NCBI GenBank assembly: GCA_002803225.1
Contig: NXFV01000714.1
Location: 1 to 64,000 of the forward strand
Direction: 5' to 3'
Source of the DNA: Gamarada debralockiae
Taxonomy: Eukaryota; Ascomycota; Leotiomycetes; Helotiales; Hyphodiscaceae
DNA: 64,000 nt
Positions within the stretch are counted from its first letter, which is position 1. Each line of letters starts with the position of its first letter. The notes under the pieces were generated by a model. The model searched no databases. It saw only the letters and a list, made by a program, of their open reading frames with translations, and was not told the DNA's origin. The position numbers were made by a program, and so were the translations under genes. This document shows, in pieces, positions 11,217 through 22,313 of this stretch.

Positions 11217-12770
11217 TCAAGCCTCGGAGTCGGTTCCTCCGTTCGTAGCCTCCAAGTGTGCGCTTTGCTCCCGATGCATTCTGGCTTCGATCTCCTTAAG
11301 TTGGCTCTCACGAGCCAACAGCTCTTGTCTCTTCTCGTTGATTTCCCTTTGGACCTTGACCTCAATTTCTCGGAGCTTCTCTTCCTCACGGCGGAGTTGC
11401 TCTTCCTTTAGGCGAACGGATTGGGATGCCAGATCCTCAGGGTTCATGGACGAATCACTATATCTGTGTTAGCACGGCGATCAGAAAGTTGGAGCAGCTA
11501 GACTTACGCTCCAGCGCCACCCTCAACACTCTTGCTAAGTTTCTCGGTACGGTAATTTTCATAGAGGAAATCGTGGGTGATCTCCTTCAAGTCGGCCAAA
11601 TGGCTGTGCAAGAGAGCGCTTCGAATGGCAAGGAAATCGGAATGTCTTGGATTGTCCACCTCAACAACACCCCATGGATATTGTCTGGCCCGCACCTTGC
11701 GACCACCGATCTCAACAACTTCCTCAGAGCCAACAATTGCGAATGGCATCAGTCCACGAAGCTCAGCGTTCTCCTCAACTGTGTCTTCGTCGTCCTCTTC
11801 AATATCATATGGGAAGTTGTACACTGGGATTCGGTAATGCTCAATATCCTCCATAACAAGCTTCTTCGATTCTGCCAATTCAGCGGGTGTGAGGGAATCA
11901 GCCTTGCCAATGACGGGAATAACGTTGACACGGGGTGAGAGGCGCTTCATGAGTTCAATATCCAATTCGCGGAGACTAGTGTTATGTCAGTAACCTTGTT
12001 GTGCTCAGCTTGTAGATATTGCATACCCATGGCCAGTTGGAGTGATGAAGTAGAGAAGAGCGTGAACACGATTGTCGCGGAAACGGGGGTTACGCTTGAT
12101 ACGGGACTCCTCTGCAAGAATATCATCGTACTGTCGCTCGAGGTAACCAACGATTTCGCCAAAGCTTTAAGGATGTCAGCCACTATTCTTTGAATCTCCA
12201 AATTTGTCTCCCCTACCTTGCCTCGTTGTCAATCTGGTCCCCAAAGCCTGGTGTGTCAACGATGGTCAAAGAGATGCGAGTTCCTTCCTCGTCCAATTCC
12301 AACTCTGCATCGCTATTAGCCACATATCCATGTATGATTCCAAAATTTGCGTTGCGCACCAACGGTGATAGGCTTGATTCTGACACCTTCCTCGAGATGT
12401 GCATTTGTCGCATCGTCGGCATCTTTTCCTTGGAGGACTTTCTTTCCGCAGAGGGTGTTGACAAAGGTAGTTCGGCCTAAAGAGAACAAGTCAATGGCTG
12501 AAAAGCTGCGTAACCAAGTTAGCACGTACCAGTACCCGAGGCACCACAGACCATCAAGCAAAACTGGATACCCTTCTTGACATTCTTCTTCCTGCGGATC
12601 TTAATCTGTAGAGAATCTATGATCAGTATCGGCACCTAAATATGTCGATATGTGGAGTTCAAACCCCAGCATGGTACTACCAGGCAATGCTGTGGTCAGG
12701 AAATCCAAAAGGGGGTGAACGCGGAGCATCGCTAGGAGATCAACATACTGCGCTCAATGGAGAGGACATG
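11217..12770 (-). CDS. aspA: Septin, AspA/Cdc11 group
   Basis: It is a filament-forming GTPase of the septin hetero-oligomer at septa, hyphal necks and tips. Exons are 12770-12750, 12605-12530, 12476-12360, 12304-12217, 12164-12027, 11975-11508 and 11457-11217, giving 382 aa. A polybasic stretch (RRKKNVKKG) precedes the G1 loop GASGTGRT at about residues 28-35. The loop has Arg where most GTPases have Lys, as I recall for the AspA/Cdc11 group. G3 is DTPGFGD and G4 is GKAD. The septin unique region follows (GLMPFAIVGSEE, RQYPWGVVEVDNP), then a C-terminal coiled coil rich in Glu, Lys and Arg (last ~75 aa). The first exon is only seven codons (MSSPLSA) before a 144-bp intron, the longest of six. 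A different N-terminal splicing is possible; the rest is secure. Confidence 0.93.
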
Positions 12771-13351
12771 ATGGAAGCTGATTAGGAGGACAAGCTGCCG
12801 CGGTAATGGATTGAGATCGTGGTAGATATAATGAAGAAGGTTGGAGGTGAGGTGGTCGGATGCTCAGGTGTTGATTGCTGTTCGTGTGAGAGGTCGCGAA
12901 ATTTGATCAGGGGAAGTTTGGAGGATGGGGATGGGGTCGCGCTTTCCCCAATTGAGGTGAATTAAGCTGTCACGGGCAAGGCTGATAGTTGAAACCGTTT
13001 ACGCTCTTTGGGTTATCGATGAAGATCAATTGTATCATAGAGATGTTTATTATCAGTAGCAGCTTGTATGATTATTCTCAGAAGGTCTTCTTCAAATCCT
13101 CGTATTGAAGACGTTCAAACACACCTTTTTATCTCTGCCGTGGCGAGGAAAATGTGGCCTAGCTCAAAACGGCAGCCACATGAGCTTCGCATCCGTTCAC
13201 ATCCTGAGCCTCAAGTCTATTCTCCATTTTCGCTGGCCAGTGAATGAACATGTCGTAAAACAAAATATCAAGATGCGCGAATCGTTATAGCATCTTCCTA
13301 CTACAAGATATTCCGTCCAAACAAATCCTCGAGACCTCCCTAAGAGCGAAA
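12771..13351. promoter_or_regulatory. Divergent intergenic region, septin / HSV2
   Basis: This 581-bp region separates the divergently transcribed septin (minus) and PROPPIN (plus) genes and must carry both promoters. I see no clear TATA box or conserved element and no RNA gene. Confidence 0.5.
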
Positions 13352-14742
13352 ATGAATACCAGACCGGTTATCGAGAGCTCTAGCAATCCAGTAGCCTTGT
13401 CAGCCTCTTTCAACCAAGACGCAAGCTGTTTTGCTGTTGGACTCGACACAGGATTCTGCAGTATGTCAATACGCCTCTTGTATAATATGACTAGATACTT
13501 ATCTCTATGCCCAGTATTTAATTCCGAACCATGCCAGCTTCGAGTGTCTCGAGGTACCTTCCCGAAACTCTCACTCCCTTCATTCCGTTGCGCATACTGA
13601 GATTTTGTAAGACTTCAACGCCGGCGTAGGTGCGGTAGAGATGTTAGGAAAGGCCAACTTTATCGCTCTCATCGGAGGAGGAAAGCAACCCAAGTTCCCA
13701 CAAAACAAAGTTGGTGATCCGGAGACAGTTCTCGAACGTAAGCGCTGATAAGGTGCCCAGGTGATCATTTGGGACGATGCGAAGCAGAAAGTCGTCGTAC
13801 AGCTACCAGTCCTCACAGCAGTCCGTGGCGTTAGGTTATCAAGAACTCATATCGTCGTCGCTCTACAGAACAGCATTCGCGTATACAACTTCAAGAGCTC
13901 GCCAGATCTTTGGGCAGTCTTCGAAACTGCTGATAATCCATTGGGTCTATGCTGCTTGACTGCGAAGACATTGGTTTTCCCTGGCAGAACAGCAGGACAA
14001 GTACAGCTGGTGGAGTTGGCAACGGGGAATGTTAGTATCATACCTGCCCATGGATCGTCGCTCAGAGCTCTGGGTATAAGCCAAGATGGCGAGATTCTGG
14101 CCACGGCCAGTGAAACTGTAGGGCTACTGTTATCTTCTATTTACCTAATATCTGACTGGTTAGGGTACCTTGGTTCGAGTCTTTGCTACGAGTAACTGTG
14201 CTCGAATCGCTGAGCTGAGACGAGGTGTCGACCACGCGACTATCTACTCTCTAGCAATCTCTCCTGGCGGGCAACTCCTAGCTGTTACGTCCGACAAATC
14301 TACTCTTCATATCTTCGATATCCCCCACCCTTCTAAACCACCACGATCCGAAACTCCGAACGGACATCGAAGATTGACGTCTATGGGCGGAGGAGGAACA
14401 GGTAGCCCAGCTCTCGGAGATGCCGATACCAGCCAAAAGTGGGGTATACTTGGAAAGATACCTTTGCTCCCCAGAGTCTTCTCCGACGTCTATTCGTTTG
14501 CTTCGGCACACTTTGAAATCGGAGATGAACCTCTTTATGGAGGACCGACACCTGTCAACTCGCCAGGCGACTCTGGATTCCGACCACCGAAGGGAATAAT
14601 TGGATGGACAAGTGATCACAGCTTGATCGTCATTGGAGCAGGAAGGGATGGAAGATGGGAGAAGTTCGTCATTGCCGAGGGAGAAGATGGCAGACGTTAC
14701 TGTGTCAGGGATGGGTGGAAGAGATATCTTGGCGTCAACTGA
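13352..14742 (+). CDS. HSV2: PROPPIN WD-repeat protein, HSV2/WIPI4-like
   Basis: PROPPINs are seven-bladed propellers that bind PI3P and PI(3,5)P2 and act in autophagy and endosomal traffic. Exons are 13352-13460, 13515-13553, 13612-13709, 13761-14117 and 14164-14742, giving 393 aa. The diagnostic L/FRRG lipid-binding motif is present as LRRG in IAELRRGVDHATIYSLAIS. The preceding blade contains PAHGSSLRALGISQDGEILATAS, as in the Atg18/Hsv2 family. The early PKFPQNKV then IIWDD favours the Hsv2/WIPI3-4 branch over Atg18. The long loop after LRRG (GGGGTGSPALGDADTSQ) is Gly/Ser rich, as in blade 6 loops. Exon 2 is only 39 nt. The third intron uses a GTTGGT donor, chosen because it is the only one that keeps frame. 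Confidence 0.9.
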
Positions 14743-14944
14743 TCCTTCTATTCGTGATTGATTGTGCATTTAGCGTGGCGTCAGGGCTTGCATTACACTT
14801 GTGGAGTTTGGAAGCGGGGCCTGTGTTGAATTAGCAGGTCAGTTGACATTTGGTTTAGGTTCAGGACATCTTCCACATGTCAGACAGGTCTTTATAGAAT
14901 AGGGTTTCAGATCCGTGGGAATACAAATTCTCTTGATTTACAGT

Positions 14945-15920
14945 CTATGAATCTCGTCTTAAGCGATGATACCCAGAATCTTCCCTACTTAGTCGTTCAG
15001 AACCCTTGTCTCGATCACCTCTGATTCGCTCCCGACTGTCTCTTCTTGGACTCCGTTTCCGTTCCTTGCGATCTCCCGATCTATCATGCTCAGATGGTCT
15101 ACTCCGATCCTTTTCCCTGTCGTCGTCCCTAGAGCGTGATCTCCTTCTCTCACGATCATCTCTGCCATTTCGATGGCGGCGTCGGCTCTCATGGCCATCA
15201 TCTCCCTCATCCTTCTCCCTCCGTGACCTATGGTGATGTCGATGCTTATGGCTCTTCTTCTTCTCACTCTTCCCTTCTTTAACCCTCGCCAAAGCCAGCG
15301 CAACCTCCTCCTTCTTCTCCTCCACCAAAAACGCCTTCATGGGATCATCTTCATCATGTTCCTGTATCAACTTCGCCAACTCCCTTTCCTCCTTCAACAT
15401 AGGTCTATCCTCCTCACTCCCACTCTCACTCGTGCGTCTCCTCTTCCTCCTGCCCTCCCCATCCCCATCCCGCTCGCCTGCATCCCCAATCTGGCGGGCC
15501 TCAAGGTCGATCCCCTCATCAGGCTCATCATCCTTCTTCTTATACCTTGTATGATCCACTTTCAGCGTTCTATCCATAATCACACTTCCCCCCAAATTAT
15601 CAACCGCTAAATCCGTACTCCTCTGATCCTCATACTTGAGAAACGCAAAGCCCTTACTCTTCCCCGTCTCTTTGTCCCTTACCAAGTTTATGTATGTAGG
15701 TTCGCCGTATTGGGAGAATATGGTCATAATGTCGCCTTCGGAGAGTCTGAAATCAAGGCCCCCGATGTAGATGTAGGCTGTGTCGCGGTAGTCGGCGTGC
15801 CATGAGGCGTCTGGGGAGCTGTGAGGTGTTAGTTGGTGGGGGGAAGAGAGAGGGGAGTGCTTACACATTGTTCTCGAGCTCGCGGCGGTTTAGCTCTTGG
15901 ATTTGGCGTATGCTGTTCAT
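14945..15920 (-). CDS. IST3: RRM protein of the U2 snRNP/RES complex (IST3/RBMX2-like)
   Basis: IST3 (Snu17, human RBMX2) is an RNA-binding subunit of the pre-mRNA retention and splicing complex. Exons are 15920-15865 and 15818-14945, giving 309 aa. The N-terminus [17 protein letters not shown] leads into the characteristic [19 protein letters not shown]. The RRM shows RNP2-like YIYIGG and RNP1-like [10 protein letters not shown]. The segment just after the RRM ([11 protein letters not shown]) matches the family's Bud13-contacting extension. The rest is low-complexity Arg/Asp/Glu/Ser-rich ([17 protein letters not shown]), an RS/RD tail. It is longer than yeast Ist3 but normal for filamentous fungi. 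Confidence 0.93.
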
Positions 15921-16245
15921 CTTATTGTTCTGGGTGGAGGTGTTGCAAAAATCTCCGATATGATAGCTTAGAGACGAGGCTGAAATGTAAATTTTTTGGT
16001 CGGCACGAACCTTGCGACGCCGAAACACCTGTCCGGCCTCGCGAGTATTTCACAACTTTATGAAGATCACAAGCAACGCGCAATCACATCGTCCTTGCAG
16101 CAATTTTACAATTTCTACGTCCCGGGCGAATATATGGGAGGAAACAGCATCCTATGGTAGGATTTGGGCATCAACGGCACAGAGTTTGAGCTCTGCGAAA
16201 GCTCCTTGCTCGATTTAAAGCTCTCCCCTGAGAACCAGATGCAGA
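15921..16245. promoter_or_regulatory. Shared divergent promoter, IST3 / dynein LIC
   Basis: These 325 bp separate the two start codons of a head-to-head pair. Both promoters and 5' UTRs must lie here. I see no TATA box. Confidence 0.55.
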
Positions 16246-18119
16246 ATGGCGTCCTCAAACAATAGAACGTCAACCTATACGCAAGTTTCGACTGGGAGCG
16301 ATCATGACAGGCCAAAGAGCGCAGATGCAAAGAAGGATATGTGGTCTTCCATGTTAGATGGAGTTGCCAGTGGAAAACGATTGCCTGAGAAGAACATCCT
16401 GGTTTTAGGTATGCAATATAGAGCTCTTGATGGTTGCATTGACTGATATGTACTAGGAGGGACTACGGATTCACAAAGGGAATTCCTGGAGGCGCTGTCG
16501 GTGGATGATTCGAGGAAGATGCAGGAGAGACAGAGTAGTAAACAACCTCCTGTTGCGAATAACTTTGCGCTGGGGTATACTTATCATGATGTTTTGGATG
16601 CGGATCATGAAGGTATGTGCCATTTAGAATGACCATTTGGATGAGATATATGCTGATATTGGATAGATATACTTGCCCGGCTCTCGCTCTACCTCCTCGC
16701 CGACCCATCACCGTCCTTTACACCTCTATTACAACCGCTCCTGACTCCCCAAACGATCCCGAATACCCTCATTGTGGTGCTGCTTGACTGGTCACAACCA
16801 TGGTTCTGGCTCAGGGAGCTAAGAGATTGGATAAGGCTGCTACGGACATTGCTTGTTTCATTAGATGGAGATTGCAAGGAGAAGATGGAAGAGGTAATGA
16901 TTAGTTGGCGGGATAGGGGGCGTGGTGGAAATGCTCTGGATGGAGGAGGGACAACCAATACAGCTGATGGCGATGTTAGTCTGCCTCTGGGACCAGGAGA
17001 ATGGGAGGAAGCATTGGGCTTGCCATTATGCGTTGTCTGCCAGAACGTAAGTGTCCCCACCTTCTTAGCCCTACAGATCTAGCTACTGATATCCCTAGTC
17101 CGATTGCATGGAATCCTTGGAGAAGGAGCGGTCATGGAAAGAAGAAGAATTCGATTTCGTTCTGCAATTCCTACGGACAATCCTCCTAAAACGTAAGCAT
17201 CACTTCCTCCGCAATGATCTACGAAGAGCTAACAATCATAGACGGCGCATCACTCATCTACACAATCCCCTCAGTCACGTCCCCCATACAAAGCTTAATC
17301 CATTCTTCCCTCGGCATCCACTCTCTCCTAAAACGCCAACCCCTCAAACACAATGTTATTGACCGCGACAAGGTCGTCGTACCACCCAACTGGGACTCCT
17401 GGGGAAAGATCCGTGTCCTGCGAGAAGGTTTCGACGTCGAAGCCGTGAACAAAGGCTGGTCAATCGATATCGAAGAGACACCCGAACCAATCTCCAACGG
17501 ATATACCAACGGCTCCACACCCAAAGAGACAGAAGCCGTTCCCGGCGGAGCGGTAGCCACGTACGAAGAAACAATCCGCGATCCCAGCCTCGATGCACTG
17601 CAAGCAGCAACAGCCACCGAGGCCAATGGGCTGAAACTTGAAGTCTCGAGCCTAGACGCTCAAAGCTTCCTTGCTACGCAACTTGAGGTGCTGGAGAAGA
17701 TCAGGTCGGAAGCTAGCGGCATGGATAGCAGTCGGCAAGCTGGTGAACGACAGATGCCCGCGGGCTTGGAGATGGGAGACGATGGGCAGGCGGATGAGAG
17801 GGAGGGGCGGGTCAATGAGCATATTGGGCCTGTGCAGTTCAATATGGGGGGTATTCAGGTGGATGCTGATGATATGTTGCAGAGATTAAAGGTATGTTAT
17901 AAGAGTGCTATTATGGAAAAGCCAGTGGGGTTTGGGAGATGAATGCTGATGTGATGGTAGGATCGACAAACCTACCAAACCCCCGAACCAACAACACCAG
18001 GCGGCGTCAACTCCCCAGATGGCAAGTTGCAGAACGAAGCACTAGCCTCTTTCTTCGCGGGGCTCATGAGGAGGGGCGGTGGAAGTGCAGCCAACAGTCC
18101 TAAACCCGAGGCTTCATGA
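16246..18119 (+). CDS. Cytoplasmic dynein 1 light intermediate chain
   Basis: The light intermediate chain binds the dynein heavy chain and links it to cargo adaptors. Exons are 16246-16408, 16457-16612, 16667-17046, 17099-17192, 17242-17891 and 17961-18119, giving 533 aa. The Ras-like domain starts with KNILVLGG and TTDSQREFLEALS. The position of the P-loop lacks the GKS signature, as in other fungal chains, so nucleotide binding is doubtful. Other family marks are LIVVLLDWSQPWFWLRELRDW and DKVVVPPNWDSWGKI. The C-terminal third is acidic and disordered, followed by a short helix (NEALASFFAGLMRRG) resembling the adaptor-binding helix of animal light intermediate chains. That last point is inference. 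Confidence 0.9.
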
Positions 18120-19146
18120 CCTGTCCCAACCCTCCGTCAAAGTTTTTATGTGGAAGAGAGTGGTTGGTGTTATGAGAATGAAGATTTGTCTCATTCAGTC
18201 GTGGCGAGGACTTAGAGGACTTAGAGCACGGCATGAGAATTGAGAATGTCAGTGGCCAGCTAGCAGGACTAAGGATGAGAAAGTGTGCGGCTCTTGCATG
18301 ATACCCGGCGGATTGGTGTATATAGCTTGGTAGAGAATTTAGGAGATGAAGATATTCGAGTCGCTGGCTACATTACATTGTCCTTGTCTCTGCGTTAGAG
18401 AGCTCGTAGCCTTGCCAGGTTCTGTACTAAAACCTTTGAATGCTTGAACAGCCTTGCGTGATTCTTTGTCAAGAGGCAAGCGCCTTTGTCATGCATCACT
18501 CAGCTCAATCACATTTCCTTGACCCAGCGACAGCTGACACCGAGAGGGATCAACGACTCTTATATCAGCATCAACAGCGATAATCTAAACTAGTGTCGCG
18601 TTTAACTCCAATACGTAGTTGTACAATTGTATAGTTTCCAACATTGGACGTCATGATTCGTTCCTTTGTCAACTCGTTGCTGTTCGGCTTGGTCACAGCA
18701 AGGGCGGTCGCCTCACTAGACTGTGACATGATGAAGAGGAATTATATATTGGTATATGTCGCTGGTGAACGATAAGGAGAAGGAGTCGTCCTTGCTGCTT
18801 CACTCAGGCTCTACCGTTCTTGTATACTATGCAGAGTATGCAGTAGTAGCAGAAAGCCTCACATATCACACAAAGGCATGTTGGGAAAGGAGTAGTGGGA
18901 AAGTCACGCTGTGTTTTCCATTCTGAAATGTGTAGATAATAGTACAGTAATGACAAGGAAACAATCCATCCGTGTGTCGGGTTTAAGCAAATCTCATGTC
19001 CTTCCTTTCATCCGTCATAACTCCGTAAAGAAATGCTTCCCTCCACCAGACAATCATCAATGTCCGTCAGATTGTGGCCGCGTGAGGCACTGAAACCACT
19101 TCCTATGTCAACGCCTTAGTCCCCTATTCCAACCCTAGTTATGAAT
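18120..19146. other. Intergenic between two convergent genes, 1.0 kb
   Basis: This holds the 3' flanks of the dynein chain (plus) and the DUF7728 gene (minus). The longest open frame is 60 codons and looks random. I see no repeat or RNA gene. Confidence 0.6.
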
Positions 19147-20247
19147 TTACTCGGAAGCCTTCTCATCGACCACGGCCTCTTCGTAGGCTGGGGCTTCCTC
19201 GTACGTTGGAGGTGGGCCTTGGTGGTCCAAGAAGCTCTTTGTCTCGTCATCTCCCTCGGCGACAGCTTCTTCTTGCTGAACCTTGCGGTATTGGCCACGT
19301 TGTCCGCGGCGGAAGAGGACTCGCCAGATGAAGACGATGAGATGCCCAACGACCATTCCGATGAGACTAGTTGTGACTCCAACTACGACACCAATCATAA
19401 TAGGAATGAAGACGTGGAGGACAATGCTGCGGAGAAAGCGAGCGAATCCACCATGTCTGTGGTGGTGGTGACGGTGTGGGCGATGAGGACCATGAGGACG
19501 AGGACGGCCATGACCATGAGGTCTCACACTCACACCAGAGCCATGCTTGCCATGGGCACCCGGACGACCCTTTCCGGCACAACCCTTGATCTTTGAGAGC
19601 TTATCAGCGATAATCGCTCTCCATTTGCAGAGCGTAGTTGTGCATTCTTTGTCAGAGTCGGTGGGTGCCGAGATTCTTGTTGGTGCAGTCAGGACTTCGG
19701 CAATCATGAGCTTTCCGCTTGGTGTATCAACGACGTTGAGGGTGAGGATTGGGATCCCGTGAACAAACTTATCGGCTACTTCCAGAACTTCGATTTTAAC
19801 GGTGACTATGTTGAGTTGTTCATTGCCGGGGTGTGCAACGGTGAGGGAATAGCCGAGTTTTGGTGAGGCTGCGTATTCCCATGTGCCCGCGGGAGACTTG
19901 ACGAGTTGATCTGCTGTAAGTGGCTCCATGAAGCTTCTGGATAGGGGATCGATTGGATAGATTTGGACATCGTTCAAGAGGAGTTGGTCGTCGTCGTGGG
20001 ATAAGCTGAAGTTGAGTCGGAGAACACTCTCGACCTGTGCCGAATGCATCTTCCCCTCGATATCAGCGATCGCGACCGGGCAGCCGGGACAGGCGAGATC
20101 CACAACTCGGTCCTTGATGTTGACGGTATCTTCGAAGGGCAGTGTGTTGATGATGTCGTTATCGGCTTCTGTGATAGTGGGCGGTAGGAGGAAGGCTTGG
20201 GTGGCTGCTACTACAGCGGCAGCCGCTCCGAGCTGTGTGAAACGCAT
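19147..20247 (-). CDS. DUF7728-type secreted/single-pass membrane protein with His-rich stalk
   Basis: The 366-aa intronless protein starts with a signal peptide (about residues 1-18, ending AATQAF). A Cys-containing lumenal domain follows (DLACPGCPVAIADIEGK, then LRLNFSLSHDDDQLLLNDVQ), which I recognise as the fungal DUF7728 type. A histidine-, arginine- and proline-rich stalk follows (RPHGHGRPRPHGPHRPHRHH). Next is a long hydrophobic segment at about residues 275-312 and a cytosolic tail with PPPTYEE near residue 345. The tail therefore has a PPxY motif of the kind Rsp5-family ubiquitin ligases recognise. Topology suggests a sorting or surface protein; its function is unknown. The His-rich stalk could bind metal, which is inference. 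Confidence 0.85.
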   Translation of the reverse strand: MRFTQLGAAAAVVAATQAFLLPPTITEADNDIINTLPFEDTVNIKDRVVDLACPGCPVAIADIEGKMHSAQVESVLRLNFSLSHDDDQLLLNDVQIYPIDPLSRSFMEPLTADQLVKSPAGTWEYAASPKLGYSLTVAHPGNEQLNIVTVKIEVLEVADKFVHGIPILTLNVVDTPSGKLMIAEVLTAPTRISAPTDSDKECTTTLCKWRAIIADKLSKIKGCAGKGRPGAHGKHGSGVSVRPHGHGRPRPHGPHRPHRHHHHRHGGFARFLRSIVLHVFIPIMIGVVVGVTTSLIGMVVGHLIVFIWRVLFRRGQRGQYRKVQQEEAVAEGDDETKSFLDHQGPPPTYEEAPAYEEAVVDEKASE

Positions 20248-21000
20248 GTTGCTTTTGACAATGGGTCAAATGCCCTCGTACGGTGGTAGAAGTGTACAAT
20301 TCTCGATGGAAAGTGATGGTGTTTGTTGTTACGATGTTACAAATTGAAGTGTAGTCGTAGGAGGTGGCGCGAAATCAAAGGAAGGGATGGGAGCTAGTCT
20401 ATTTTGAGATCAAACGTTTCGCCAAGCCACGAATAGTGGAGACCCTAGATTTAAGCGAGTTGTACGGAAGCCTTTTGCGCCACTGACGGAGTCGGTCTTT
20501 TTATGCTCCGATTCTGCTTCCAATCCTTCAACTTGATTTGACAACTGGAATCGAGAGAATGCAGATTCAAAGAAGCGTTCTTCTTAATCTTTCTTTCTTT
20601 CTTTCTCAAAGATGCTCAATCTAAACACCCTTCTTAAGGAGGCCATCCACTCGTAGAGCAAATCCTTCTCCTTTAGGCTTTCTAGACCTGCCGGGAGCTT
20701 CAATATCACGGCGATCGTCGGTGACAACGTCATGCCGCGCTCAACCTTAGTCAGTCAGCAGTCGATAGCTAAGGGTACAGGGACTCAACCAAATTTCTTC
20801 AACTCCAGAAACCGTTTCTCTTTTCGAAGGATTGGAAATTTTCTATCTCAGATTCTTACTCTTACTCGATCTACAGTCTGTCTCTATCTCTGCTAGAGAC
20901 CTTTTCAAACTCAACCTTTCCAGAAATCGGGAGAAATCTTTGATTGTCCGTAAGGACCCCTCATTTTCAAGTGTCTCCGTATTTGCGCCAAACGCTCACA
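20248..21000. promoter_or_regulatory. Divergent intergenic region, DUF7728 gene / SDR gene
   Basis: This 753-bp region carries both promoters. A pyrimidine-rich tract with TTTC repeats lies at about 20590-20610, of a kind common near fungal transcription starts. I see no clear TATA box. Confidence 0.55.
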
Positions 21001-22313
21001 ATGTTTCGATCGCAATTGATTCGACAAACAGCTCGAGCTGTAAGAGCTTCACAAGGCCCAATTACAGCTCGTGCTGTCCCATCAATTGCCTCTCAACAAC
21101 AAATTCACGTCAGTCTACCCCTGCAAAGAGATGAGAAGAAGGAAGAGGAGCACGAAGGTTCATTTGCCCGAACCGACTCCTCCGTGCAGGTCGAGTACCC
21201 AGAGGAAGGCGATCTCCCACCTAGTGCCCCAGTACAAGGTAGAGGTGGTCTCCATTTCAAGCGCACATTAGCGTCTTTCTCTCTCGAGGGCAAAGTTGGT
21301 GTTGTGACTGGCGGTGCTAGAGGGTTGGGTTTGGTCATGAGCCAAGCAATGGTTATAAGCGGAGCAGATGTGGCCATTGTCGATCTAAACAGTACGTTTC
21401 AATTGCCTCAATCAGGAGGCTTTCGCTGAAATCCTACAGAGGAGGAGGCGGCCAAGCAAGCAGAAGAGCTTGTAGCGTCATTCAAGAAGGAGAACCCAGG
21501 AGCAGACAAGTAAGCAAGAACCACTCTCCATTTCAAACCGAGAATACTGATGAAGAGACAGGCTCCCTAAAGTCACAGCACACTACGCAGATGTCTCATC
21601 TGAAGAATCCGTCCAAGCAGCTATTGCCGAAATCATCGAACAGCACGGCAAGATCGACAATCTGGTCACTTCAGCAGGTTTCACCGAGAACTTCGAAGCA
21701 ATCAACTACCCACTTGATCGGATACGAAAACTTTGGGGAGTCAACGTCGACGGCACATACTTGTTTGCGACAAACATTGCAAAGCACTTGATGGAACGCA
21801 AGGCACCTGGAAGCATGGTGTTCATTGGCAGCATGTCAGGGACCATTGTCAATGTTCCACAACCTCAAACTCCATACAACGCTGCCAAGGCGGCCGTTCG
21901 ACATTTGGCTTCGAGTTTGGCGGTTGAGTGGGCTCATGCTGGTATCCGTGTTAACTGCATTTCTCCAGGATACATGCTTACTGCTCTGTAAGTCCAAAGC
22001 CTTTGCTAAAGTGGGGGAATTGGGCTGATAGTTGGATTTCCAGGACGAAAAAGATTCTCGATGATAACCCAGACCTGAAGAAGCAATGGACATCCCTCAT
22101 TCCCCAAGGAAAGATGGGCAATCCTGAAGACTTGATGGGTGCGGTGACTTTCTTGTCTTCCGATGCATCAGGCTATGTTACTGGAGCGTACGCAAAATAT
22201 TTCCTCCCCACTGCAACCCGAACCTCTCTTATGCCCTTCCTACCCCCCTGAACAGAGACTGACTCGTTATCTTCAGTGATTTGCGAGTCGACGGCGGTTA
22301 CACTATCACATAA
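21001..22313 (+). CDS. Short-chain dehydrogenase/reductase, polyol type, with leader
   Basis: This is a classical SDR of 355 aa. Exons are 21001-21391, 21440-21509, 21562-21987, 22044-22187 and 22277-22313. Cofactor motif is TGGARGLG, and the structural NNAG equivalent is TSAG. The catalytic Ser is in IGSMSG and the Tyr/Lys pair in YNAAK. The end is YVTGADLRVDGGY. An extra ~90 residues precede the Rossmann fold and begin MFRSQLIRQTARAVRAS, a basic amphipathic leader suggesting mitochondrial import. The core resembles fungal D-arabinitol/xylulose/sorbose-type reductases; the exact substrate cannot be read from the sequence. The last exon holds only 12 codons. Confidence 0.88.

Noticed and set aside
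12607..12749. Extra small exon inside septin intron 1
   Set aside because: A candidate around 12650-12690 (ALPGSTML in one frame) cannot be joined in phase on both sides; a single 144-bp intron fits.
16395..16470. Missing Walker A in the dynein light intermediate chain read as a lesion
   Set aside because: Fungal light intermediate chains commonly lack a canonical P-loop; all exons are in frame.
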